From assembly GCA_011525745.1 (NCBI GenBank), contig WYBU01000006.1:1-64000 (forward strand): a stretch of 64,000 bases of DNA, given 5' to 3'. Under the pieces are notes generated by a model. It made no database searches and was not told the DNA's origin. It saw only the letters and a list, made by a program, of their open reading frames with translations. Of this stretch, positions 17,701-25,546 are shown one piece after another (the first letter of the stretch is position 1; the number at the start of each line of letters is the position of its first letter). The position numbers and the translations under genes are program-made. This DNA is from Planctomycetaceae bacterium (GTDB taxonomy: Bacteria; Planctomycetota; Phycisphaerae; UBA1845; UTPLA1).

Positions 17701-18501
17701 GGCGCGGCCGACAGCGGCCCGCCGCGCACCATTCCGACCGACGAGTGGACCGAGGCCGAGATGCTCGCGCACGAGAAAGCGGTGCTGGGCTTTTACGTAA
17801 CGGCCCATCCGCTGACGCGGCACGTCGCGACGCTGAACAAGTACGCGTCAGCCGACGCCGTCGACCTGTCGGTGCTCGACGACGGCGTCGAGGTCGTGCT
17901 GGGCGGAATGATCAGCCGCGTGCGCTACGTCGTCACCAAGAGCGGCCGTAACGCCGGGTCGAAGCTGGCCGTCGCGATGTTCGAAGATCTGACCGGCGGG
18001 ATCGAGGCGGTGATCTTCTCGGAAGAACTGGAGAAGTATCGCGGCCTGGTCGCGCCGGAGAAGCTCGTCTTTCTGCGCGGGCGGGTCGACCGCAAGCGCG
18101 AAGAGCCTTCGCTGCGCGTATCGGAAGTCGTTCCGCTCGAAGAAGCGCCGCAGCGCCTGGCCGCCGCGGTGATCCTGCACGTATCGGCGGCGACGCTGAC
18201 GCCGGAGCGACTGCGGCGGCTGCACGAGTTGTGCCGGGCGTTCCGCGGGGATCGTCCGTTGTTTCTCGAGATTCGCTCCTCGCGCGGGCTGGTGGGGACC
18301 GTGCGTGCCGGATCGGGGCTGTCGATCGCGCCAGGCGACGAGTTCGTGCGCGCCGCGGGCGCGGAGTTGGGCGAGCGCAACGTCTCCATCGTCGGACCGA
18401 TGCGGCGCATCGCCCGGCCGGCGCCGGCCGCGCCGCCCGAATACGACACGGTGGCGGAAGAGCCGGTGTATGAGGAGGCGGTGGAGTTGGCGCCGGCGTG
18501 A
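14749..18501 (+). CDS. dnaE: DNA polymerase III alpha subunit
   Basis: The 1250-aa catalytic subunit of replicative polymerase III. Residues 8-16 (HLHVHTHYS), TDHGN, STCLAAE and ATNDVHYL form a complete-looking PHP domain. The palm has PDIDIDI (D403, D405, D407). Further signatures are KMTIDKAIEQEPEL, AGVHAAGVVIA, FQFESGGMRDVL and the OB-fold region with VLGGMISRVRYVVTKSG near residue 1045. The PHP metal-binding residues that E. coli DnaE has lost appear present, so intrinsic exonuclease activity is possible. A Gly/Asn-rich insertion lies near residues 530-550. The gene is transcribed alone after its own predicted promoter. Confidence 0.95.
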   Translation: MSTPPRFAHLHVHTHYSLLDGANRIPDLISRVKQLDMPAVAITDHGNMFGVVEFFGAAKKAGVKPILGMEAYIAPGDRRSRDAAGMSEASFHLLLLAENLIGFRNLMKLSSIAYREGFYYRPRIDREALEAHREGLICTSTCLAAEIPQALMRHDRGRADEIADWYLRVFGPERFYIELQDHGIQAQREINPELIDLARRRGIGVIATNDVHYLTRGDADAHDVLLCISTGRLVSDEDRMKFEGDQFYLKSPEEMAAVFAAQPEALDNTLRIVERCNVELELGRRYTPVYHPPEQKSPEPYLRELVYEGAHRKYGAAGGLSTEVRERIDYELEVIASKGFSSYFLIVWDFVRYARSHGIPCGARGSGCSAVVAYCLDLSQPDPLRYGLYFERFMDPDRDEMPDIDIDICQEGREDVIRYVREKYGHVAQIITFGTLKARAAIRDVCRVLGVPLAEADRVAKLVPEQLKMTIDKAIEQEPELKALYKENETIRRVLDVSRRIEGLARHAGVHAAGVVIAEQPLENYVPVYRQSETRTRATRGDNGSNGGNGAAADITQFDGVTVEKIGLLKMDFLGLRTLTILERARRLAASVAMAGGRARADTASPGPVEHPLDAEGLIDLESIDLTDQRVYGLFARGETQGVFQFESGGMRDVLMKMRPNRIEDLIAANALYRPGPMVNIDAYVARKHGEPWKTPHAIMDDVLAETYGIIVYQEQVARLVNRLGGIERKRAFRLAKAISKKKTHMIEAERAPFVEGAVRNGVDKKTAEDIFNQILPFGEYAFNKAHSTGYALIAYQTAYMKAYFPHEFMAAVLTFESQAQKPEQWNTYIDECRRMGIEVRPPDVNSSDADFTVVPIEAAAARDHGAKQRGASAHRRTEAAAASGACLRFGLRAIKGVGDGAVEAILAARRSGGPFRDLYDFCERVDLQTVNRSTIEALIKSGAFDTTGAMRRGLMHVLDAAMQAGAGAQADRRAGQLSMFDSFGAADSGPPRTIPTDEWTEAEMLAHEKAVLGFYVTAHPLTRHVATLNKYASADAVDLSVLDDGVEVVLGGMISRVRYVVTKSGRNAGSKLAVAMFEDLTGGIEAVIFSEELEKYRGLVAPEKLVFLRGRVDRKREEPSLRVSEVVPLEEAPQRLAAAVILHVSAATLTPERLRRLHELCRAFRGDRPLFLEIRSSRGLVGTVRAGSGLSIAPGDEFVRAAGAELGERNVSIVGPMRRIARPAPAAPPEYDTVAEEPVYEEAVELAPA

Positions 18502-18529
18502 GTGGCTTTTTCGACGCGAGGAGTTTCTC

Positions 18530-19105
18530 ATGAGCGGACAACTTCCAGTTCAGTGTCTTGTGTCACGGCGTAGTCTGGTAATGTCGCTGCCGGGCGCCGC
18601 CCGCTGCTCCCTTACAGTCGCGGTTCAGTCATGCGGCGCTGCTCTGCTGGTGATGCTCGCCGTGGCGGGCTGTGGTCGCCCCGGAGGCGAAACGGCGCCG
18701 CGGGACTCGCTCTACGCCCGCCTGGGCGGCGAGGCGGCCATAACGGCCGTTGTTGATGATTTCGTCGCCCGCGGGGCGGCCAATCCGGCGGTCAACTTTT
18801 CGCGCGAAGGCAGCGAGCGACGCTGGGCCGGAACGCCCGAGCAGGTCGAAAAACTGAAACGCGGCCTCGTACAGTTCATCTGCCGGGCGACCGGCGGTCC
18901 GCGGAAATACGAAGGTCGCGACATGCGAACGGTGCACGCCGGCATGAACATCACCGACGCCGAATTCGATGCCCTGGCCGATGACTTGCGTGCTTCGTTG
19001 GACAAGCTGAACGTTCCCGCTCGCGAGCGTGACGAGCTGATGGCCATCGTGGCCACGACACGGACCGATATCGTCGAGAATTCGGGGGCCGCAAGCAGCC
19101 GATAG
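18530..19105 (+). CDS. Truncated haemoglobin, predicted lipoprotein
   Basis: A 191-aa protein. From about residue 59 it is a group I truncated globin: DSLYARLGGEAAITAVVDDFV, GLVQFICRATGG, and YEGRDMRTVHAGMNIT with a likely haem-ligand His at 136. Before it sits a hydrophobic stretch ending in LAVAGC (C48), a lipobox, so the globin would be tethered outside the cytoplasm. CGAGGAG precedes the ATG at 18530. The long leader (47 aa) includes a copy of the GCTCCCTTAC...GCGGTTC dispersed repeat (18604-18632), so the true start may be later, for example the in-frame ATG at 18581. Role (oxygen, NO or redox sensing) is not determinable. Confidence 0.8.
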   Translation: MSGQLPVQCLVSRRSLVMSLPGAARCSLTVAVQSCGAALLVMLAVAGCGRPGGETAPRDSLYARLGGEAAITAVVDDFVARGAANPAVNFSREGSERRWAGTPEQVEKLKRGLVQFICRATGGPRKYEGRDMRTVHAGMNITDAEFDALADDLRASLDKLNVPARERDELMAIVATTRTDIVENSGAASSR

Positions 19106-19138
19106 TGCTGGGGAGCCGTGCGGCAGCGCAGTATTGTG

Positions 19139-19167
19139 TTGAATACGGGGCCGCGTGTTCATAAAGT
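19139..19167 (+). promoter_or_regulatory. Predicted promoter of the Ser/Thr kinase
   Basis: TTGAAT (19139-19144) and TAAAGT (19162-19167) with a 17-bp spacer, each four of six to consensus. The kinase ATG is at 19231, giving a leader of about 57 nt. Confidence 0.4.
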
Positions 19168-19230
19168 AAGATGAGGCGCGATGTTACGTCGCCATGTGAA
19201 ACCGCGTATTCGGCCGCCCAGGGATAAACG

Positions 19231-20526
19231 ATGTCTTCCGTGACTTCCGCTGACGCGCTGGGAGAGGGCGCCGGGCCAAAGGTGCCGGCCATCACGGAAG
19301 AGACCTATTTCGGCCGGGTCGTAGTCGACCAGGGCTTCGCAACCTCCGATGAGTTACAGCTTTGTCTGTCCCGCCAGCGCGCCCTCGAGCAGCAGGGACG
19401 CCGCGTCGCTTTGCAGGAACTGCTGGTCGAACAGGGCGTGCTGACGGCGAAGCAGGTGCAGCGCCTGGCCTCGCAACTCGAAGACTCGGCCAGCCGACCC
19501 GCCCAGCAGATACCGGGATTCCAGATCATCGAAAAGATCGGCGCCGGTGCGATGGCGACGGTTTATAAGGCGCGGCAGCTTTCGCTGGACCGCATCGTGG
19601 CGATCAAGGTGCTGCCGAAGCGGCTGAGCGAGAATCCCGAGTTCGTCGAGCGCTTCTATCGCGAGGGCAAGGCCGCCGCTCGACTGAACCATCCCAACAT
19701 CGTTCAGGCCTTCGACGTCGGCGAGAGCAACGGGTACCACTATTTCGTGATGGAGTTCGTCGACGGGCATACGGTGTATGACGACCTCATCCGCAAGAGG
19801 GTCTTTCCCGAGAAGGATGCGCTGAGCATCGTCACGCAGATCGCCCAGGCGCTGGATCACGCGCACAAACGCGGGCTGGTGCACCGCGACGTCAAGCCCA
19901 AGAACATCATGATCAACTCGCACGGCGTGGCCAAGCTGGCGGACATGGGTCTGGCGCGCGAAGTGGGCGACGTCAAACTGGCCATGGCCGAGGCGGGCCG
20001 CGCGTACGGCACGCCTTACTACATCGCGCCGGAGCAGATTCGAGGCGAACTGGACATCGACTTTCGAGTCGATATGTATTCGCTCGGGGCGACGTTCTAC
20101 CACATGGTCACCGGCCGCGTGCCCTTCGACGGCGCCACGCCGTCCGCCGTGATGCACAAGCATCTGAAAGAGCCGCTGACGCCGCCGGATCACATCAATA
20201 CGCGGCTTTCGACCGGCTTGGGCGAAGTGATCGAAGTGATGATGGCCAAAGACCGCGATCAGCGCTACGCCTCGACGGGCGATCTGATTCGCGATCTGGA
20301 AGCGGTGGCGCGCGGCGAGCCGCCGTTGCAGGCGCGTCATCGCTACGACGCCGTGCTGCTCGAGGGACTGGCCGACGGACAGTCATCCCTGCATCAGGGC
20401 GTCGCACCGGTCGTCGAGGCCGGCGCACCGGGCGGACCGTCGAATCTCATCGTAGCGCTGGTGGTTCTATTGGCGATATCGGTTGTCCTGAATATCGCCC
20501 TGATTCTCACCTCCTTTGTAAAGTAG
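19231..20526 (+). CDS. Hanks-type Ser/Thr protein kinase, membrane-anchored
   Basis: A 431-aa kinase. A helical N-terminal region (about 15-85: TYFGRVVVDQGFATSDEL..., SKQVQRLASQLED-like) precedes the catalytic domain, where IGAGAMATVYKARQ is the glycine loop, K126 in VAIKVLPK the ATP lysine, HRDVKPKN holds the catalytic D220, and the usual DFG is DMG (D238). YYIAPEQ is the peptide-binding segment. A single membrane helix occupies the last 27 residues with almost nothing beyond it, so the kinase faces the cytoplasm with no external sensor domain. It may act with the neighbouring haemoglobin lipoprotein, but that is only inference from position. Confidence 0.9.
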   Translation: MSSVTSADALGEGAGPKVPAITEETYFGRVVVDQGFATSDELQLCLSRQRALEQQGRRVALQELLVEQGVLTAKQVQRLASQLEDSASRPAQQIPGFQIIEKIGAGAMATVYKARQLSLDRIVAIKVLPKRLSENPEFVERFYREGKAAARLNHPNIVQAFDVGESNGYHYFVMEFVDGHTVYDDLIRKRVFPEKDALSIVTQIAQALDHAHKRGLVHRDVKPKNIMINSHGVAKLADMGLAREVGDVKLAMAEAGRAYGTPYYIAPEQIRGELDIDFRVDMYSLGATFYHMVTGRVPFDGATPSAVMHKHLKEPLTPPDHINTRLSTGLGEVIEVMMAKDRDQRYASTGDLIRDLEAVARGEPPLQARHRYDAVLLEGLADGQSSLHQGVAPVVEAGAPGGPSNLIVALVVLLAISVVLNIALILTSFVK

Positions 20527-20998
20527 GGTCCCCTGTGCGGACCGGTTTCGCGTGGCACGCCCCCCGCCTGCGCGGGAGTGCGGCCCGTGCGAACCGCATT
20601 CATCGGTGCCGCACTGCGTCAGCAGGCGGGATCCGCAAGCATCCAACAAGAATGAATCGTTCACTCTCGCACAGGCGCCCGAAGCCCGTCGGCGCGACGC
20701 TTGCCTCCGCTTTCTCGCACGGACTCAAAAGCGTTCTGAAGCATCCGATTCGTGGCCGACCGTTGCATTCGAGCGTTCCGTTCCTCGGGACGACAACCCG
20801 CCGCATCCCGCTCGCTCACGCTTCGCGGCTCGGAATCAGTCCGTCGCGCTTGCGGCTCGGATCCGCGGCGATCGCCCGTGCGTCTCGGCGCCGCAAACAC
20901 ACAGGCCCGGGGCGCGAACCAGCGATGCCTTCCCGCATCCATCGCTCCCATCAATTTCCCCCGCGCGCTTTCCGCGAAAATCCCTACAATCCTTCGAT
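20527..20998. other. Intergenic region, repeats only
   Basis: About 470 bp between the kinase and the MoaB-like gene. It carries the CCGCTCGCT(C/G)ACGCTTCGCGGCTCGGA repeat also found at 815-850 and 930-970, and a CCCGCCTGCGCGGGA hairpin. No credible gene is seen. Confidence 0.5.
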
Positions 20999-21535
20999 AT
21001 GGCCCGTGCCGCCGTCTTCACCATCTCCGATTCACGCTCCGCCGGAATCGCCGCCGACGAAAGCGGACCCGTGGCCGTCGAACTGCTCGCCCAGATGGGC
21101 ATCGAGACCGTGCATCGCGCCATCGTTCCCGACGAACGCACCGCCATCGCCCAGACGCTCCACGCCTGGATCAACCGCGTCGAGCTGATCGTCACCGCCG
21201 GCGGCACCGGCATCGCGCCGCGCGACGTCACGCCCGAGGCGGTCGCCGCCATCATCGAAAAGCCGCTGCCCGGTTTCGGCGAGGCCATGCGCCTGCGCGT
21301 CTTTGACGCCATGCCGCTTTCGATCGTGTCGCGCGGCGGCGCGGGCATCGCCGGCGGAACCCTGATCGTCTATCTGCCCGGCAGCCCCTCGGCGGTGCGC
21401 GACGGACTGCAAGTCATCGGCCCGGCGCTGCGCCACGTCGTCAAGAAACTCTCGCGGCCCGGCGACGACTGTGCCCCTGACCGCGCTGCGGCGGCGCGAC
21501 GCACCGGCCAGGCCGCGGAACCGAATTCATCATGA
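20999..21535 (+). CDS. MoaB/Mog-family molybdopterin-binding protein
   Basis: A 178-aa protein of the MoaB/Mog fold: AVFTISDSRSAGIAADESGP at the N-terminus, then VELIVTAGGTGIAPRDVTPEAV (the molybdopterin-binding signature), LSIVSRGGAGIAGGTLIVYLPGSP and a C-terminal tail. Family members activate molybdopterin for molybdate insertion. No other cofactor gene is near, so the role is by family only. No clear ribosome site precedes the ATG at 20999. The stop overlaps the next start by the ATGA at 21532-21535, so it is translationally coupled to pcm. Confidence 0.85.
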   Translation: MARAAVFTISDSRSAGIAADESGPVAVELLAQMGIETVHRAIVPDERTAIAQTLHAWINRVELIVTAGGTGIAPRDVTPEAVAAIIEKPLPGFGEAMRLRVFDAMPLSIVSRGGAGIAGGTLIVYLPGSPSAVRDGLQVIGPALRHVVKKLSRPGDDCAPDRAAAARRTGQAAEPNSS

Positions 21536-22224
21536 GTCTGTACGACGGCCAGAGCGACGCGTATGACGCGGCGCGTGACCTGGCCGCCACGGATGATTCG
21601 CGCCGAATCATGCTCGATCGCCATCTGCGCGCCCGCGGCATCAGCGACGAGCGACTGTTGGCGGTGATGGCCGATCTGCCGCGCGAGCGGTTCGTGCCGC
21701 CCCAGCTCGCCGCTTCAGCCTATGCCGACTCGGCCCTGCCGATCGACCACGGACAGACCATCTCGCAGCCTTACATCGTGGCGCTGATGACCGAGCAGTT
21801 GCACCCGCGGCCGGACCACCGCGTGCTGGAGATCGGCACCGGCTCGGGCTATCAGGCGGCGGTGCTCGCGCGGCTATGTGCCCACGTTTTTACGATCGAA
21901 CGCATCGCCGAACTGTCGGACGCCGCGGCGGCGCGGCTGCGCGATCTGGGTCTGAACAACGTCACCTATCGCGTCGGCGACGGCACGATGGGATGGCCCG
22001 AAGAAGCGGCGTTCGACGGCATCATCGTGACCGCCGGCGCGCCGCATGTGCCGGCGGCGCTGACGCAACAGCTTGCGCTGGGTGGGCGGCTCGTGGTTCC
22101 CGTCGGCGGCGACGCGGAGCAGTCGCTGCGCGTGCTCCAGCGGCGGCCGGGGCGAATCATCGAGGACCGCTCGGTCCCGTGCCGTTTCGTTCGGCTGATC
22201 GGCGCGGACGGCTGGTCGACATAG
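21532..22224 (+). CDS. pcm: Protein-L-isoaspartate O-methyltransferase
   Basis: A 230-aa SAM-dependent enzyme that starts repair of isoaspartate in damaged proteins. Evidence: RERFVPPQLAASAYADSALPIDHGQTISQPYIVALMTE (the diagnostic region), VLEIGTGSGYQAAVLA (SAM motif I), and FDGIIVTAGAPHVPAALTQQL. The gene overlaps moaB by four bases (ATGA), a tightly coupled pair. Confidence 0.92.
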   Translation: MSLYDGQSDAYDAARDLAATDDSRRIMLDRHLRARGISDERLLAVMADLPRERFVPPQLAASAYADSALPIDHGQTISQPYIVALMTEQLHPRPDHRVLEIGTGSGYQAAVLARLCAHVFTIERIAELSDAAAARLRDLGLNNVTYRVGDGTMGWPEEAAFDGIIVTAGAPHVPAALTQQLALGGRLVVPVGGDAEQSLRVLQRRPGRIIEDRSVPCRFVRLIGADGWST

Positions 22225-22594
22225 GATTCGGGCCGAAACCCGCCGCACGATTGCCCACGGACGGCACGGTCAGTCGCTCGCGCCTGGCGGGAGTTCCTTT
22301 CGGGTTGTACGGGCGTCCCGTCCGTTCGGTCGGCTGCCCGCGAGGACGTGGCCGTGCTGATGCGCCATGCGGGCACACAGGGCGCTTGGGGAATGCCGAC
22401 GCCGGATGATTCATCTGTCGCCGCAACCGGACGATTCCAAACCACATCCGCCTCTCCCGGGGGCCGCACGCCGGCTTGAAAGTCACGCGCCCATCCCCGA
22501 TGCTGTTGCAGAAGTTATGATCGATTTCGCGTAAGACGAATTCCGGTCTCCTCAACCGTCACGCGCGGCTGGGGATGGTCGCATCCGCGGACAA
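22225..22594. other. Gap with no gene
   Basis: About 370 bp between pcm and murG with no credible open frame; short frames here are Arg/Pro/Gly-rich and lack ribosome sites. A weak TATGAT sequence near 22517 could be part of a murG promoter but has no good partner. Confidence 0.45.
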
Positions 22595-23722
22595 ATGCCC
22601 GAAAAAGACTCCGATGCCTGGTTCGTGTTTGCCGGCGGCGGCACCGGCGGCCATCTCTATCCGGGTCTGGCCGTGGCGGCTTCGCTGCGCGAGTTGAAGC
22701 CCGATTGCCGTATCACGTTTCTCTCCACGGCGCGTCCGATCGATCGGCAGATCGTCGGGCCGTACGGGTATGAGATCGTCCCCCAGCCCGTGCAGCCGTG
22801 GAATTCGCGACCGTGGAAATGGCCGGGGTTCTGGAAGGCTTATCGAGCATCGATCCGGCAGGCCGCGAGGCTGTTCGCGGAGCGCCAACCCTCGGCGGTG
22901 CTTTCGCTGGGCGGCTACGCCGGCGCGCCGCCCATCATGGCCGCGCGCAAGCTGCGCGTCCCGACGGCGGTATTCAACCCGGACGCGGTTCCGGGCCGGG
23001 CGAATCGGCGGCTGATCGGCAAGGTGGACACCGTCTTTGTGCAGTGGGATTCGACGCTGGACGTGCTCGGTCGGCCGGGCCACGCGCGTGTCAGCGGCTG
23101 TCCGGTGCGTCCGGAGTTTTTGAGCCTGTCGCGGGAAGAGGGCTGTGCCGCTTGCGGCGTCGATCCGAAACGTCCGGTGATCGCGATTACCGGTGCGTCG
23201 CAGGGCGCCAGTTCGATCAACCGCGCGGCAATGGCGTTGACGGACTTCTGGGCGGAAATGTCCGAATGGCAGATCATCCATCTGACCGGCAAGGCCGATT
23301 GCGACGAGGTTCGGCGCGCCTACGCCGGAAAGCTGCCGCACGCCAAGGTGATCGACTTCACGTCCAAGATTGCGTGGGTGCTCGCGGCTGCGGACCTGGT
23401 GATTTCGCGTGCGGGGGCGTCCACGTTGGCGGAGCTTTGCGCCCTCGGCCGGGCGTCGGTGTTGATGCCATATCCCTACGATCGCAAAAAGCACCAGCAC
23501 GCCAACGCCCAGGTGCTGGCCTCGACCGGCGCGGCACTGATCGTTGAAGATCGTATTGACCCCATCGCCAATGCCAAGGCTCTGCGACCGGTATTGAAGG
23601 AGATGATGATCTCCGCCGAACGCCGCCGCCGCATCGCCCACGCCTGCCGCGCCCTGTCTCGCGAAAACGCGGCAGACCTGATTGCGAACGCTCTGATAGA
23701 AATGTCGGATGTGTTGGATTGA
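22595..23722 (+). CDS. murG: UDP-GlcNAc:lipid I N-acetylglucosaminyltransferase
   Basis: A 375-aa peripheral membrane GT28 enzyme that adds GlcNAc to lipid I to make lipid II. The donor-loop GGGTGGHLYPGLAVA at the N-terminus, ITGASQGASSIN at the start of the C-terminal half, and SRAGASTLAELCALGRASVLMPYP near residue 265-290 are classical. A QHANAQ motif follows. The usual length is 350-360 aa, so this is complete. It heads the murG-murC-murB-ddl-ftsQ set but is separated from murC by 372 bp that hold a terminator-like hairpin. Confidence 0.93.
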   Translation: MPEKDSDAWFVFAGGGTGGHLYPGLAVAASLRELKPDCRITFLSTARPIDRQIVGPYGYEIVPQPVQPWNSRPWKWPGFWKAYRASIRQAARLFAERQPSAVLSLGGYAGAPPIMAARKLRVPTAVFNPDAVPGRANRRLIGKVDTVFVQWDSTLDVLGRPGHARVSGCPVRPEFLSLSREEGCAACGVDPKRPVIAITGASQGASSINRAAMALTDFWAEMSEWQIIHLTGKADCDEVRRAYAGKLPHAKVIDFTSKIAWVLAAADLVISRAGASTLAELCALGRASVLMPYPYDRKKHQHANAQVLASTGAALIVEDRIDPIANAKALRPVLKEMMISAERRRRIAHACRALSRENAADLIANALIEMSDVLD

Positions 23723-23779
23723 GGGGCGATATCACCTGAATCGCTACAGTCTTTTTGGCGTCTTCTTCGCCAAACGACC

Positions 23780-23810
23780 CGTTTCGGGCGGCCGAAACGT
23801 AGCGTTTTTT
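23780..23810 (+). terminator. Rho-independent terminator after murG
   Basis: CGTTTCGG (23780-23787) pairs with CCGAAACG (23792-23799) around a four-base loop, followed by TAGCGTTTTTT. It lies 58 bp after murG, so murG and murC may be separate transcripts. The rest of the 23723-24094 gap shows nothing. Confidence 0.5.
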
Positions 23811-24094
23811 GCCCGCACGCCGACATGCTGGTCCCAATGCCGCTTGCCCCGTTTCGTACACTTCAGTTGTTCAAGCAAACTTGCCGCTCCTCCCGATAAG
23901 TCAGTAGGCGTTGCGCTTCGCCGCGCGCCGCCGCGCGCGTGCGTTTTCGTCTCACAAAGCCCCGAAGAATCCGGGGCGTCGCGACTTGCCTCGATCGGAC
24001 GCGGGCGAATAGGATGCTCCGTCGGCGCTGCACCTCACTCGGCTCGGCGCGACGCGTTCAGGGATGATTTCCGGGGCCAGGGAGGAGGATCAAC

Positions 24095-25546
24095 ATGACT
24101 GCCGCCGCCAATCGCCTTGCAGCCGTTCAAACCGTTCCTGCCGATGACGAACGTCCGCCCGAGTGGACCTCGCCCTACGCGGACAAGTCGGTCCATCTCA
24201 TCGGCATCGGCGGCTGCGGCATGTACGGCCTGGCCGGCGTCATGCTCAAGTGCGGCGCGCGAGTCAGCGGCTCCGACCGGCACCTTTCGGCCGGCATTCA
24301 ACAATTGATGGAAAAGGGCGTTCGCGTGCTTATCGGCCACGCGGCCGAGCATCTGCCCAGCCCCTGTGATCTGGTCGTCCACTCCGCCGCGGTCCCGGAT
24401 GACAATCCCGAACTGGCCGAGGCGCGGCGTCGCGGAGTCCCGACCAGTAAGTACGCCGAAATGCTCGGCAACGTCATGCGGCTGCGCTCCGGGCTGGCCG
24501 TCGCCGGAACACACGGCAAGAGCACGACCACCGCCCTGTTGGCCTACATCCTGCGCGAGGCCGGCCGCGATCCGACTTTTGTCGTCGGCGCGGGCGTCGA
24601 GCAACTCGGCGGCAGCTCGGGCGTCGGCAACGGGCGGCATTTCGTCGCCGAGGCGTGCGAGTTCGACCGCTCGTTCCTCAACATAACGCCGGACCGCGCC
24701 GCCATCCTCAACATCGAGGAAGACCATCTCGACTGTTACAGCGATTTGAACGCCATCATCGACGTGTTTCGCTCATTTGCCGCGCGGGTGGCGCCCGACG
24801 GCCTGATCGTCGCCAACGGGGATGATACTGCCGTCACGTCCGCCCTGGCCGGCGCGCCGGCGGCCGTCGAGACGTTCGGATTCTCGCCCGACAACACCTG
24901 GGCGGCGGTGAACCTGACGCACGAGACGGGTCGTTACCGCTTCGACATTCTGCACGAGGGCAAGCCGTTTGCGCACGCCGCGCTGAACCATCTTTCGGGT
25001 GTTCACCACGTCGCCAACGCCCTGGCCGCCACCGCCATGGCGTGGAGCACGGGCGTGACGCGCGAGGCGATTTTGCACGGATTGTCCGGCTTCCGCGGCG
25101 CTCAGCGACGCATGACGGTGCGCGGGCAGGGCCGCGGCGTGACGGTCATCGACGATTACGGCCATCATCCCACCGAAGTGGCGGTCACGTTACAAGCCAT
25201 TCGCGAGACCTATCCCGGCCGGCGGCTGTGGTTGGTCTTCCAGCCGCATCAGCACTCGCGGACCCGATTTCTGATGGACGATTTCGCGCGCTGCTTCGGT
25301 CAGGCGGATCGCGTGCTGGTTCCCGACATCTACTTCGTGCGCGACAGCGAGGCCGAGCGGCAGGCGGTTTCCAGCCGCGACCTGGTCGCGCGGATTTGCG
25401 GCGCGGGCGGCGACGCGGTCTATTTGCCGTCGTTCGACGCGATCGTGGGTTATCTGCTGACCGAGACGCGCCCCAGCGACGTGGTCGTGACGATGGGCGC
25501 CGGAGACGTATGGAAGATTGCGGATGAACTGGTTCGACGACTTTAG
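24095..25546 (+). CDS. murC: UDP-N-acetylmuramate-L-alanine ligase
   Basis: A 483-aa ATP-dependent cytoplasmic ligase that attaches L-Ala to UDP-MurNAc. GIGGCGMYGLAG is the Rossmann-like UDP site; GTHGKST (residues 138-144) is the P-loop; NIEEDHLDCY and HHPTEVAVTL follow, then QPHQHSRTRFL. GGGAGGAGG lies six bases before the ATG. Length is typical. It overlaps murB, which starts inside its 3' end, so the two are coupled. Confidence 0.94.
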   Translation: MTAAANRLAAVQTVPADDERPPEWTSPYADKSVHLIGIGGCGMYGLAGVMLKCGARVSGSDRHLSAGIQQLMEKGVRVLIGHAAEHLPSPCDLVVHSAAVPDDNPELAEARRRGVPTSKYAEMLGNVMRLRSGLAVAGTHGKSTTTALLAYILREAGRDPTFVVGAGVEQLGGSSGVGNGRHFVAEACEFDRSFLNITPDRAAILNIEEDHLDCYSDLNAIIDVFRSFAARVAPDGLIVANGDDTAVTSALAGAPAAVETFGFSPDNTWAAVNLTHETGRYRFDILHEGKPFAHAALNHLSGVHHVANALAATAMAWSTGVTREAILHGLSGFRGAQRRMTVRGQGRGVTVIDDYGHHPTEVAVTLQAIRETYPGRRLWLVFQPHQHSRTRFLMDDFARCFGQADRVLVPDIYFVRDSEAERQAVSSRDLVARICGAGGDAVYLPSFDAIVGYLLTETRPSDVVVTMGAGDVWKIADELVRRL

